NCBI GenBank assembly: GCA_022385755.1
Contig: MU278372.1
Span: 1 to 64,000, forward strand
Direction of reading: 5' to 3'
Origin: Trametopsis cervina
Lineage: Eukaryota; Basidiomycota; Agaricomycetes; Polyporales; Irpicaceae
Length of the DNA stretch: 64,000 nucleotides
A model generated the notes under the pieces. The model saw only the letters and a program-made list of their open reading frames with translations. It did no database searches and was not told where the DNA came from. Shown one piece after another: positions 1 through 13,317 of the stretch (the first letter of the stretch is position 1; each line of letters starts with the position of its first letter). The position numbers and the translations under genes are program-made.

Positions 1-2847
1 GTTCATCAGCTGACACCAGCTGATACAATAGTATTGTATAAAGATCCCATCCGGGCTACTATAATAATGTGCTACTAATTGACAGTAGGTGTTCTCCGCG
101 ACGGTTATGCCCAATGTCGGAATGATAGGATCTGAGTAGAGCAATGATCATTTCCCCACATCCGAAAGCTTTTGCAAGGTATTTCAGTTTTGTTGAATTT
201 TTCTCAACGAGGAGAGAAATACCGGCATGGGCATTACGTCTCTTCTACCCGTCGTTTCGAAGCGGCTCCTTCACCTACATGGTATGGCGCGACCAGGCCA
301 GAGTTTAGTGGACCTACACCCCGACCTCAAAACTATTCCTCGAGGTATCGCCGTGTCATTGAATAACGATACTCGATCATCCAACTCACGCAAGATCAGT
401 AGATCAAGATGGTCGAACGTACCTGAGAGGTACAGTTTTAAGTGCGGTGCCGCTGTTACTGCTATGGTTACTTCACGTCCGACAAGTCGCCTCGAATATA
501 AGACTATTGTAGTATGGCTCGGGCTCAATGAGCGGTAGTGAGGCATTCAACCAATACAGTACAGTAGCTGGAGTCGAAAACTTTACGAGTCACACGATGA
601 CTTGAGCCGCCACGTTCTAAATTGCTGCATGCCAACAAGAGCGATACGAACCAATTAAACTGCCTGCAGCATCGTATAATTCGCTGACCGCCTGCATCAT
701 CCTACGTGCATCTTGTGGACGCGGCAAGGCGGTATATTTGGACCTCTACCCCAACTGGGATGACGAAAGACCGCGATACGGATTCGTCACACTGACAAAC
801 GAAAATTGCAGAAGGCTTCGGCCGGACGTGCACGTCTAGAACACGAGCGTCGGAACTTCGGACCAGTGCGCTACGAAGGGCGGGCGCTGTACGTACTTTG
901 TACGCAAGAATATCCCGTAGTTTGTAAAGAGGGCAGCGCAAAACTTCTGCTAAACAGTTCCGCGCCATAATAATTTCCGATATTCCCGAGAAGAGGCTCG
1001 TCCGCTCGAGGAGGGTTCATGAAGCAGAAAACAAGAAAACGAGGCCACTAGACGGTGTCCGTTTTAGCGATCATGTTCTTCACGGTTCTGATTCGGAAGG
1101 ACGTCTGCACTCACTGAAGAAATAGCGCGCAGCTTATGTCGAGAACGTCAAGAAAGACAAGGTCGAGCCCTCGTGCGTGTAGAGCAGACGGGGTTACGCG
1201 AAGCGTCAGTCTACCTCCGATCAGTCGTCCAAGTGGAAGGGCCTCAGTATAGGGTAGTTCGCTCTTGCGAAGACGTTGGTCCGCATTTAATTTATGCATG
1301 ACATGCTTCTCTTTTGTGTAGTCCTGTGCAAGAAGTGGCGATCCGGGATGAAAGTCACTCCGCCAAGCGTTCTCTGAGCACTTCTTTGGGGGAGGGTGGA
1401 CATACAGCGGACCCGCAGCGCGTGCAAAAGATACTTGCGGAGGTAGTGGTGTCAGACGACATCGGTGTACGACCACCGCGGGTTAACGTGCGCAGCGAAT
1501 CCTGGAAACGTTTGTAAGAGTAGGCGTTTGACGGTCTTCGCACCTTCTAGCTGATGGCGAGCTTAACTGTGAGGTAAAAATAATGCCTATGGGCCTATGG
1601 GCCCGGCTTCGAGTACCAGTCTACGAAGTGCTGGCTCAAGTCCACCGTCTTCCGCCTTTCCTTTTTACGGAGCTTGGAAGATTGCGGATTGGTGATTTGT
1701 AAACGGAACGTGAGAGATAGATGATCATCATGGGTATGACACTGACGTGGACACATAAATCTGGCACGGGGTCCAAGATTGAACGGCGTGCGCATCCAAT
1801 AGATGGACGTGCGTGCGGTACCGCTCGAATATGGCCTCACGGTTGCATCGTCGCTCAGCCAATGAAGTGTAGTTCGTCGCACGGGGAGCAAGGGGCATGC
1901 AATATAACAATCGCACATGATCTTGATATTATTCTGCGAGACGCCGACGAACTCCCTGAAGGGCGTTGTTTGTGAGCGCGGGTGTCGCGAAGGAGTTCGC
2001 ACAAGACTCACATGGATTCTTATTTGACACACGGTGAGGTAAATTTGTCGTAAGCTACCATTATTGCTTTTGATGCCTTGTACGTTCTGCTGGTCGCCAG
2101 GAACTTCCGCCACAGTCGGACATGTCTGGACGAGCGAGTAAGTATAAAAGGAAGGTGTCGTGCTGAATACTTTGAACACCGTGCCATGATTGGCTGCTTC
2201 CGGAGCCGCTGGACGTGTTGCGGATATCTTGGGAACGCATCCCAACAACATATCTGTCTCGAAAATGTCATGAGGTCTCTGGCCGTTCAGCAAGCTATGA
2301 TGAATGTTACGGTAGAGCAATCGTGACCGTACCTTTGAGGATGGTGTGCACATTGCAAGCAAGGCACGAACTTTAAGCATGGGATAGCAAGGCCTAATCG
2401 CCAGGGGGATCGGGTTAAGGCCTCGGCCATGACGAGGAGAAACGCAACGATTTTCCCGATGATAACTGGGGTACAACCGTATTTTACTTCCGGTGGTTGT
2501 CGCATGCTGCAATTGTGGCCGACTGCAGGGCACCGCCTTGAGCTCGTTGGGCTGAAAGGAATTTCATCACACAACGGGTCGGGAGAGGGTGATCAGTTAA
2601 CGCGGGAAATAATTACGTGAAACACCCATATTAGGCCTATCGGCGCGTGTTAAATTACCATATCTGGCATTGATAACGACCATATTTCGATATCCACGGC
2701 GATTGCCTTTTCTCCTTTCTACCCTCATGCAGACGCTGTGTGCAGAGCTGATCCTGAACAGAACTCTCTTACCCCGAAACTTGTGCCCAGGCGGTGCCTT
2801 GCAAATAATTCGTCTTACTCCCTTCAGCTGACGCCTGGTTCCCGTCC
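1..2847. other. Gene-poor stretch, nothing recognised
   Basis: No recognisable protein, RNA gene, terminal repeat or target-site duplication was found here. Several open frames exist. The longest is on the minus strand at 1595-2533 (312 codons), but it is rich in Cys, His, Arg, Ser and Thr, has no domain-like segment, and does not extend through plausible introns. The composition looks like drifted non-coding DNA or a decayed element. Confidence 0.4.
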
Positions 2848-5800
2848 ATGCCTATTCAGATACCCGAGCAATCCTGGTTCCCTTTAGTACCACCATCTAC
2901 CGACTTGCTCACCGCTACCGATACACGCTTCTTCTCTCACAAGCACCACGCTTCGCAGGACATATACAAGCACATCTCGGGCTATGATCGCTTGGACCAG
3001 CGTCGTAGTATAGTCGCAGAAACCTCGCATTTGACTGAGCTGGCAGAGTCGTTGGGCAACCATCCTAAAGTGAGTGTTTCACTCAAATAACGGGCCTCTG
3101 TTTTCGGCCTTGCCCCGGAGGGAGGCGCCAGGGTTGTACGAACAAGGGTACAGCAGCCGTTTACATACGCGTCTCGCTTTATCCACGCAGTAACTCTGGG
3201 ATCATTTATGAACAAGGCGCACGACTGACCGAGTTGACTGCTGCCCGCTGTTATGACCCCGCTAACTCGGTGACTATTCCAGCCTGACGAAAGTCCATCC
3301 TCTGGCGAAGCATCACCGTCCCCTCCTACCTCACTGTCGTTCTCTTCACAACAACAGTCTTTATTTGTACATCATCCTCCGCAGCCTAGATCAACCATCG
3401 CGCAAGGACCGGTGATGGCTAAAAAGCGCCGCTCTCTGCAAGCCATCTTGGTTCCCCCCTTCTTCCAGGCCGCCATGTCAGCGGACAATGTCCTCACCTT
3501 ACCCTCCCCTTCGTCGAGCATGCGCACGCGATCCCACTCGGCAGCGGCATCAACATCATCTTACGCGCTACCTCCCGCTATTCCTATCCCTTCAGTGCCT
3601 TCGACGCGTCCGCATGCCGTCCCTCAGCAGAACTCGCCACCCTCCGACCTCCTTGACGATGACCCTTTCGCGAATCTTGCGCCTGCCCCTTCTACTGTGC
3701 TGCTAGCGGAGCCTTCTACGTCCTCCATACCCTCCTCCTCGCCGCTTCGCCCTACGCTAGACACGGCCCCGTTACCTCATAAACAACCGACACCGCGCTC
3801 TCCGCTCGCTAATAGCTTCACTGACGTGTCTGACGAATCCGATTCGTCATGGCGCGTGCCTCCTCGTACACCACCACCAACGCCCATCAACGGCCGCCAA
3901 GCCGGTTCCTATGGACGTCGTCCGCGCTCATCAGGGAACGGCCAGGCACGGCCAGCTTACACACGCCCTGCGTTCGCGTCGCGTCCGTCGCTACCTTCTC
4001 TGAATACTCTCTCGCAGATGCACGTGATCGTGCCCAAGGTGAGTGAAATACAGACACTTACCTAGTTCCGAAGTTTAATGATTAATCAATTATCAAACTC
4101 GTGTAGGTAAAACGTGGCCGCGTCGGTGCAAAGTTACCCGCTGAGCCATGGGAGCTCGTTCACTCCTCCCCCGTTCATTCGGATGATGATGATGACCTTG
4201 AAGAAGAAGGTACGAGTGTGCCCAGGGGGACATCCGGGTTGAGTACAATCAGGGATTCTCGGCTGTACTCTCCAGAGCGTGACGAGTCTGGACCTGGGGA
4301 TGCTTCGGAGGAGTTGCCAGACGGGGCAGACATCGAGCGCTCAACTACACCACGGGCCTCTGAGCAAAACAACGCGAACAGACCGAACGTGCTGATTCGC
4401 GCACAGTCGGATCCCACGCCATCGCGCCCAAATATAGCTTCGCCCTTGGACGAGGATGCAGACATCTACGCGTATGGCGTGTCTGATGATGCATCATACG
4501 GTTCTCCGGACGTCGCGTTTCCCGCCGCGGTCATCGTGCAATCTCCCATGGACATTCCCGAACAGGCTTCTCCTGCAGAATACGGCTATAGCTCCGTAAG
4601 GGGATTCTCGCGGCAGGCGAGGAGCTCCCTATATGAGGATCTCGCTTCCACGCTCGGGTACGACTACTCGCAGGCGGTCTCGCAGTTTCACAGACCACCA
4701 TCATCGCTATACGCGTTCGGCGGTGCTGCTGCGCCCGAGTCCCACGCGGCGGAAGAGGGCGAATGCGACTTTGAGCCTGGGACCTCTGCACGCACGATTC
4801 GCAGCCACCTCCATTCTGCTCCTCACGAGCGCACGTCGTCGTCGCAGAGTGTGTCTATGGAGTGGACGACGGAGATGGACGTAAACCCACTTTCCCCGAT
4901 CTCAGCAAGCTCATTCACGAGTGGCGAGACCTCGTCCTCGTCGGGGACATCCAGTGATTATGGCGACGAAGTCGACTTCTTGAGCTTTGACAGCGATTCA
5001 GACGAGGGCGACTCCTCGGAATACCAGTCTGCGCTAGGAACGCTTCCTGAGACATCGACGCGCTCTCGATCGCGCTCGCCGCCACGATTTGTGGCACACG
5101 GATTTGAAGTTGAGCAGAAAGATGAATCGGAGGTCAGTGAGAGCTCAGGGGTGGATATCATCGCTCGACTGAGTCAGCTTAGTCGGTCGGAGCCTGAGTC
5201 GAGCCGCTATGTGTCGGCTGAGGAGGAGATGGTGGATAGCGATGGTGCACGGAGGGACGGACACAGAGGATCGAAATACACCACCGGCGGCGATCATGGT
5301 CAGAGTCACAGCAGCCGAGCGAACGGTTATGGTGGATCTAGGAGCAACGGCGGCGGAGGTGCAGGAGGTCATGGAGAGGGGTCAGGTGGCGGGCGACGGG
5401 GTCGTGATGGGGATGATTGGAATAGGCGGCCCTCTCGCACAAGTGTCCCCGCGGGAAGCGACTCGGAGGACACCTCAGAGGAGGAAGATAGCTCTGACGA
5501 TTATGGCCAAGATGAGCCCAATACGAAGATTCGGCCTGCTAGAGGTGTATCTAGCCCATCCGGCACAGATGACGACATACCGCTGGCTCAGAAGATGCCC
5601 ACCGCGTTAAAGGCGCAGCGTACTATCCGCAGGCAGATAAAGGACGAACGGGAAGAGCGGAAGAGGGCGCGCAGCCTTCGTCGGCCAGGGACCGCTGATA
5701 GGTCTATTCCTGTTTCGCCTTTGCATATCACCAAGGCTTTGCCTCTCGACCGCTCGATCCCTCCTTCGCCCTTGCCTCCTCTCAGACCTCCTGTCGAATC

Positions 5801-7509
5801 CATTAGCGTGGGTCCAAGACCTGCTCCCCCGAACATACATGAGCTTCCCCGACAATCCGCCTCTGCACCCGTCGGTCGTGCCCGCACGAAGACTATGCCC
5901 AGCCAACCGACAAGCCCATTCTCTATGGGCGAACTGACGAAAAAGCTGCTTCGTGTCCAGACAGTCAGCCAGTCGAACGGTCACGGTGCTCCACCAACAC
6001 CCTCTACATCAACGCACAGGCAGTCTCATGATGCCGCCAATGTCCCGCTACCTCGTACGCCGCTCGGCTCGAAAGACGCTCCCGCTGAGTACTCTCATCG
6101 GACCTCTGCCGCACGATCCGCTCAGGATGGGCATGTTGGGATGCAGCAACGCTTGATGCATATGCGCTCTTTCCACCGACCACGTACGGCAACGGATGAA
6201 CCCGCCCCTCCCGTCCCTATGGCCGGCGCCGACCTGCAACGCAGTGCCAGTAAGAAGCACCGCGAGGCTCAGTCAGCAGTAAATTCCCATCTGTCTCGGG
6301 AAGAAGAACGCGTGAGTCTTGACAGAGCCCGCTCGACAAGATCGCACTCGAGGCGACCCAGTGCGGAACCGTCGGGTCGAGTGTCAAGCGATAACGCGCG
6401 CCCGCCGATGCCTTCTCTACCGTCCGGCGAGGTGTTTGCAGGGGTGACACAGACAGCGTATCAACAGCGAGTGTTCATCTCTAACCTGCAGCGCTACTGC
6501 CAAGTCGAGCTTACATCGACGTCAACTGCGCATGAAGTGTTGGAGCTTCTTCAACATCAGAACGCTTTGGACGGGAGCGCGAGCGGGTGGATGATTTTCG
6601 AGATGTGCCAGGATTTCGGCATGGGTGAGCTTATACTTATATGCTGTGAGCAGGGGTACGGTTGCTGATGAGTAATTCACGTCATTGTAGAACGGCCGAT
6701 ACGGAGTTTCGAGGTCTTGTCAGATGTCACAAATTCCTGGATAGCTGATAAGACGACGAATGTCCTCATGGCCAAGAAAACTCTCCTGGCACCTAAGCTC
6801 AGCCGTGCTGTAAGTAAAATACACTCGCTGCATAGGATTACTTTATTGATGCTTGATGCAGGCTATACCAGCTAGCTCACCCACCCTGGGTGGCTTCGTG
6901 CAATGGGAATATAAGCGGGGCAAGTGGCAGAAACGATGGCTGGAGCTGCGAGAGCACAGCTTGTGGATCTCCAAACGCGAATCTGTGCGTGTTCTATGAC
7001 TGCCGGCCAATACACGTGCTGACTTATTTCTCACAGGGCAAGGACCAGACTATGCTCTGTTCGCTCAACAATTTCGATGCCTATGCTGTCACCCGTGTCA
7101 GCAAAGCGCCGAAGGGCTTCGTGTTTGCTGTCAAATCTACCGACAGTCTGTCGTTCTTCGAAAGCACCACAGACTACGTACATGTTTTCTCATGCGACGA
7201 GAAAGACGGTCTAAAGTGGCTGGATAGCATCCTTCTTGCTCGGGTCAGTAGCTTTGCAGATCTGATATCCACCCCGACTGACCCTGTTTACAGTCCTACG
7301 TTCTACACCAAGATCGCAATATTCTTTCAAGCACAGTCGTCTCAGCACCTGTTTCCTCTGGCGGCGCTGCACTCTCTCGTGCCGGCACCCGCAAACGACC
7401 TGCGCAACCCCTTGTCCACTTTGGACAGGCCGCCGCTGTGGACGCTCAGTCTCCTCCTCTACCGCCTGGCTTCGAACCAGGCTCCTTGTTAGCAAAACGT
7501 GGCATCTAA
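2848..7509 (+). CDS. Disordered protein with C-terminal Ras-association and PH domains (MRL/Grb7-like tandem)
   Basis: Predicted adaptor of about 1,386 residues. The first 1,100 or so are Ser/Pro/Asp-rich and look disordered. A basic patch (KRGRVGAKLPAEPWELV) is encoded right after the 4039-4106 intron. The C-terminus holds a Ras-association-like fold (from about 6440: VFISNLQRYCQVEL, later ERPIRSFEVLSD) followed directly by a PH domain (GGFVQWEYKRGKWQKRWLEL, ending DGLKWLDSILLAR). This RA-PH order is that of the MRL/Grb7 adaptors, which bind a Ras or Rap GTPase and membrane phosphoinositides. Exons: 2848-3069, 3283-4038, 4107-6624, 6691-6809, 6862-6984, 7037-7243, 7294-7509; all phases agree. 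The first exon is the weakest part because its intron is 213 nt; without it the start would be ATG 3415 (about 1,268 residues). A role in polarity signalling is inferred from the domains only. Confidence 0.75.
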
Positions 7510-7789
7510 CTTATTCCACGAATATCATTGGCCACACTACGGACTATCTCTCATTTGTATACCTTCTACACACCACATTCATTTGTTATTTATCTCATCA
7601 GTCATTCCTTGTTTATCATTTCAATCATCCACATCTACTCCTCATTCTGTAACTATATCATCGCTGTAATCTTAGAGTTGTCTTGTAGATTCGGTACAGT
7701 ACTAGCAATCGAGTATTAAGGCAATAGATCGAATAGCAAACTATGTACGACAAAGCAGGAAGTAAGGGTCTGAGAACGGTATATCGACG

Positions 7790-10039
7790 TTAATCGTCCG
7801 ACTTCTTTATCTTCTTCTTTGCAGGCCCTTCCTCCGGCTCCTTTGCTTTTGTTTTAGGCTTCGGCTTCGGTTTGGGCTTGGGCTTGTCCTCGTCCACATC
7901 CATAGCATCGTCGTCTTTCTTCTTAGGTTTGGGCTTAGGTTTCGGTGCTGCCTTCTTTGGTTTGTCGTCGTCGTCATCAGCATCACTCTCCTCACTGCCC
8001 TTTGACTTCTTGGCGGGTGCCTTTTTCTTCGGTGCCGATGCTGCTTTCGCTTTACCCTTCCCTTTCTTGACAAAGTCCCGATCGCCACTGGCATCGGAGG
8101 CGGTCCGACCTCCCTCGTCATCGGATGAAGAGGATGTCGGGGAGCCTGCGTCTGAATCAGACGCTTGGAAGTCCTCATCTGCGCAATAAAAATGAGACTG
8201 GCTATTATAAGAGGCATTGCAGACGGCCAACCTTCTTCGCTATCTTCGTCATCGTCCATGCCCAATCTCGGCTTCGGAGCCTCCTCTCCACTGCTGGCCA
8301 CGCTTTGCATCTCCTCATCTTCGTCATCCACACCCATGATCAAATCGCCTTCCATCATCTCATTCTTGACTTTGACCTTCTTGTCTTTCAGGTATGTCTC
8401 AGTCACTTCGTGCTCCTCCTTGTTTATGGAAGTGAAAGTGTACTCCGGACCGCTCTTTGTGACAATCTTCAGGTCGAAAGTACGTGCAGCTGTAGCCCCG
8501 AGACCAGCACCCAGACGGGAAAACACGACTTGATGGATATCGGATAGCTCGATTAGTGTCGGCTGCTTCGAGACAAAGAATATGTATTTCTCTAGCATAA
8601 AGAGGTCGCCTTGTACGGCCTTCAAGTTTGCCTTAATTCCAGGGTGGCCAGCTCGACTAGAAGATAGTGAGTGACTGGTTTCAGTTTTTGGCCGAGAAGA
8701 CACCTACCTCTGGAAGCTACCAGCACCAATGATTTTCCTCCCAGATAAAGCGCGGAAAACTCCAGATACCACTTCGAAGGTAGGGTCATCATACGACTTT
8801 TTCAGTCGATCGTACTTTGCGACTTCCTCCCTGAATGTAGTTTCAGACGATGAAAATATGCTCCGAAAAACATAATGGCGCACTCAGTCATATTGAGCTC
8901 CGCAGTGCTCTCCTCGTCTCTGCTGAATTGCATGACCAGATATTGGTATCGAGTCTGACCTTGTCGAATGGGAGTACTAAGGCCAAGCTGATACAGAGTT
9001 AGGAGTGGCGCAGGGGATGTTCCATAATACTCACAATGAAAAGAACATGTTGGTCATCTTTTGGCAACAAGAAAAGCCTTGATATGCTCGTGTAGACAAT
9101 CTTGTAGTCGTAGGTTTTGCCGCGCAGCCGCAGGAAGTCTGGGAACATATCGACGTCATAACGTCCACGAGGTGTGAGGACAAGGACCTCTTCGAAGCTG
9201 AGAATGATGTCGCCAGCAACCTGGCCAATCTCTGCCTTCTCCTTCACGGTATCATGGAACGCCTGTGCCGCACTGATCTCCTCTTCATCTTCATTGTCCG
9301 ACTTTTGGGAACCCGCGTCTGACCCACGCTCCTTTGTTGTGGTACCGGGGACGTAGAATCTTATTTCGGTGAGCTCATCGTGTTTCGACGCTTTTTTGTC
9401 GGCAGGTACCGCAAACTCAAGAGAAACTTCGGTACGGCCAGCTATGTTCGAATTGGCCACATTGTTCAGCGGAAGCATGAAGGCCGTCTTATTCGACACA
9501 AGGAAAGCGAGGTCTTGACCTGTCGTCACAGATTCAGACAGGTAGATGCGGGAATTCACTACAAGGGGCTCACCCTGGAAGTCTGTGGTACCCCAGTTCC
9601 AACCTTTCACCGAAACCTCCTTGCTTTCTAGGGCAATGCTGAAGTGTTGCTTTAGAAGTTGAGCAAGCCGGTCATGATCCTGTATATTTCTAAGGAACTC
9701 GTTAAGCAGTTGCGCGCACCATTGGACTCACCTCGCGAATAAAACCATCGAAAGTCGCTTGTTTTCTGTCGGCTGCTTGCTTCTTATCCTTGTGTTCATG
9801 GCTGATTCGGAGCTGATAGTTCCTTGCGACGCGTATCCACTGTGCCCATTTGATGTCTTCAGAAGGAATTGCGATAGTTTGAGCTTCCTTGTTATCCCCT
9901 TTCCACGCTATTCCACTTGCCGCTATCCGCAACTCTGGGAAAGCACAGTAAGAGTCGCGGCAAATGGACAAGCTGAGTTTGACGCACTTCCAACCTGAGG
10001 GGAGAGACCATAATATATCTCATCAAACTGTGTGGCCAT
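7790..10039 (-). CDS. pob3: FACT complex subunit Pob3 (SSRP1 family)
   Basis: Histone-chaperone subunit that works with Spt16 to loosen and rebuild nucleosomes in transcription and replication; nuclear. The protein begins MATQFDEIYYGLSPQ and, after an intron of about 60 nt, continues LRIAASGIAWK, the dimerisation and first PH-like region. The middle domain is clear (VKGWNWGTTDFQG, FDLKIVTKSGPEY, DIHQVVFSRLGAG). An acidic stretch is followed by Lys/Pro-rich repeats and a basic end, KKKIKKSDD. There is no HMG box, as expected for fungal Pob3, where a separate protein such as Nhp6 supplies it. At least seven short introns interrupt the gene. It is divergent from alpha-actinin across 291 bp and converges on the RA-PH gene with 280 bp between stops. 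The family call is secure; individual splice sites are less so. Confidence 0.93.
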
Positions 10040-10330
10040 TTGTGATTGGGTGTGCGCAGCCGTAGGGAACAAACGTAGTGGTGGTGGCGAGCAGACTCAG
10101 TCACTGTACAAACGCGCTTTGCACACGCTGCCACATCCGAATATTGCAGACGCGTCTGGCGGCAAACGCCGATATAGAGTGCCTCTCGCGTAGTTCTACT
10201 CCAGCGTTGTTTCTATACACCCTCACGATCCTCTACGGATCTCGCACAGCATATATGGTATAACGGTACCATTCATTCAAATTAATACAGAACCGAGAGC
10301 TACGACTTTTACGATACGCGTTCATCCCTG
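10040..10330. promoter_or_regulatory. Shared divergent promoter, pob3 / alpha-actinin
   Basis: These 291 bp separate the two divergent start codons and must hold the 5' UTRs and core promoters of both genes. An AT-rich segment with an ATATATGG-like run lies near 10251-10258. No other motif was confidently recognised. Confidence 0.5.
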
Positions 10331-13105
10331 ATGGAGTCCCTCGAATCTCGTTCTCGCGATGTCCAGGAGAGAACGTTCTGCAAGTGGTATGTGCTCTAGT
10401 TTCGCGTCTTATTCACCAACTCATAGTATTCTCAGGCTTAACACGAAGCTTGAAGCTAACGGCTACCCTCAGATGACTTCCTTGGTGAAGGATCTCTCAG
10501 ACGGCGTACGCCTCATTCAGCTTATGGTTAGTTCCCTGTACCTCATATACTCATATATTAACGCGGAATACTATCTTCAGGAAATTATGGGTATGTGCCT
10601 GTTGTATATCGTTTCTGTTTATTACCCATATCCAATCCGTAGGTGATACGTCCCTTGGTCGGTATAACAAGAACCCAAGGATGCGTGTCCAGAAAGCAGA
10701 GAATGTCAATAAAGCCCTTGAGTTCATTACTTCGCGAGGCGTGAAGCTTACCAACATTGGCCCAGAAGGTTTACCAGCCTCACGGCCTTTCCTTCTGTCC
10801 CTAATACCCGCGTTCCAGATATTATCGACGGCAACTTGAAGCTCATTCTTGGCATGATATGGACGCTCATTCTGCGGTTTACAATCGCAGATATCAGGTA
10901 TGTGGACATGGGGACACGTCCTTTTGTGTCTATTCTTCATTAACATGTGACTGAACTTCTGGGAAGTGAAGAAGGTCTATCAGCGAAAGAAGGACTATTA
11001 TTGTGGTGTCAAAGGAAGACAGCTCCTTACAAAGAAGTCGAAGTGCAAGATTTTACTCAAAGCTGGTCTGATGGTCTCGCATTGTGCGTGACTCTGCATA
11101 TGCATATCAATCTGCATCGGTGCCGATTCCTAGTCACTCTAGATGTGCCCTCATTCACTGTCATCGTCCCGACTTGCTAGATTATGATAGGTTGAACAAG
11201 GTTAGTGTTACTGATATAGGGCATAAACAAGCCATTGATGTTTCGGACATTCAAGTCAGATCGACATGGAAATACCCGACTTGCCTTTCAGATAGCCGAG
11301 GAACATCTTGGTATTCCCGTAAGTGCATGTGGTTCTCTCTATCCGTTCCATCTTTGATTCGGGTTGTAGCAACTACTTGAAGTTGCAGATTTGTGTGATG
11401 TAGCCCGCCCCGATGAACGTAGTGTTATGACCTATGTTGCAAGTTACTTTCATGCGTTCTCCACAATGGGTGAGCACATATCACTAGACCAAGATTTATT
11501 CTCGCTCAAACCACCTACCAGATCAAGCGGAGACTGTCTCCCGTCGCGTTGAGAAATTTGCAGAACTTATGCACTCTGTGTGGCTAAGCAAGAATGACTA
11601 CGAACGGCGCGTCCGAACTGTTAGTAGTGCTGAAAGTCGAGCATACATGAACCACTTATTATTGTTCATTTTCGCAGCTACTTGCCTCGGTTCTCGAAAT
11701 ACAGGCACTCTGGGCTGCCATTAGGCCGGCTGAAGTCTACGCTGATGCGAAAGAACACGCTGCTAATTTCCAGAAATATAAGCAGACAACGAAAAGGCAA
11801 TGGGTCACGGAGAAGCAAGATGTATCGACCTTGTTCAGTAACGTGCAGACAAAGTTAAGGACATATGGTCTGCGAGAGTACGTCCCACCTCCGGGCCTTT
11901 CTTTGGCGGTACGTACTGTCCGCCTTCAGCATTGGGATAGAAAATCATCCGATGGCAGGACCTTGATGCTGCCTGGAAGGCCTTATTGTCCTCGGAGGCT
12001 CGTCGATCAAGAGCAATTAATGCTGAAATTAGAGAGTACGCTCGTCTGCTCTCAACCTGACATCAACTAAAGTGCATTCCGTGCAGAATTAAGGAATCCC
12101 TGAGAAAGAAATTCGCTGACGTAGCTAATGACCTCGAACGACATATCTCTGCAATTTCGTCTGAGCTTGCTGCAATAGAAGGCCCACTAGAGGTATAGGT
12201 GTCACGGACGATCTATCCTTCGTACTAAACATTGTGCAGGATCAACAACAGCAGGTGAATCAATTGCAAACCCGAATCCCCGGGGTGACGGAATCCTTGT
12301 CTATGCTCGCTGTTGTGGAGCAAGAGTGCCAGGCCGCGAACGTCGAGGAGAACGATTACACGGTTTTCACCTACCGCGACCTGGAGTTTGAACACGAGCT
12401 TGTGGTGCAGAGCATCACTAAGAAGCTTGCGTTCATTGATAACCAAGTACTGACACGTTACTTCCAGTACGCGGCATTTTCCTCATCACATTTACCCTAC
12501 AGATTGTTTCGCGGAATATGACAAACCTCACGCCCGCGCAGCTCGAACAATTCGAGACTACATTCCGTTACTTCGACAAAGATGAATCCAACACCCTAGA
12601 GCCTACCGAAATGACGGCTGCTCTTGCGAGCTTAGGGATCGTGTATTCAGTGCGTCTGCAGCCATTCTCTTCCGCATCTTTCACTGAACAAATGCGTACA
12701 GGAAGAAGACATGTATCTCATATACGACCAACTTGTACAAGACTATGGGGCTGTTACGTATGAGGCTTTCATCAACCTCCTGGTGAGTATTCCAAGTTTA
12801 CAATCAAATACAAATGTTCATCGGACATCGTAGGTGGAGATCACGGAGGACCAGACATCACCCGCGCAGCTGAGAGATTCATTCCGCGGGCTCGCCGGAG
12901 ATAAGGTGCGTGAGGACCTCAGATACTCATTGCGTGCGCTACTCATGGTTCATTCCAGCCATTCGTGACGGAGCTGGATCTTCGTCTTGCGCATCTTCCG
13001 CAAAGTAGTATCGACTACCTACGGGAGGTCATGCCCTCTACGCCGAATGGAGCAGGTGAACCAGAGTATGACTACGAGACATGGCTGGATAACGTTTTTG
13101 CGTAG
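10331..13105 (+). CDS. ain1: Alpha-actinin
   Basis: F-actin cross-linker of the contractile ring and actin cables. The start ATG 10331 gives [19 protein letters not shown], spliced to [20 protein letters not shown], the standard opening of tandem calponin-homology domains. CH1 ends near [16 protein letters not shown]2 includes [20 protein letters not shown] and [17 protein letters not shown]. Then come about two spectrin-like helical repeats ([20 protein letters not shown] onward) and a C-terminal EF-hand region ([17 protein letters not shown]). The first EF loop keeps the D-x-D-x-S spacing, so it may bind calcium. The end is [10 protein letters not shown]. Length is roughly 640 residues, as in fission yeast Ain1 and shorter than animal forms. 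More than ten introns of about 50-60 nt interrupt it. Confidence 0.93.
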
Positions 13106-13317
13106 TATGTATCTAATAGACTAGCTCGCAGCCAAGCCATTTTCGAGGCTTGACCTGCACTTATCGACGAAGGAGAGAAAGAGAAAGGCCTAGCGCCCCC
13201 TTCCTAATTGAGCCTCACGCCCGATTTCGATCTATCAGAAAGTTCATGCTCACGCTTTGGGTTCAAGTTGTACATACCCCAACGCTCGACAATAAGCAGT
13301 GCCGGACACCATCGAAA

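Noticed and set aside
1595..2533. 312-codon minus-strand open frame
   Set aside because: Cys/His/Arg-rich, no domain-like pattern, no splice extension; kept only as a finding.
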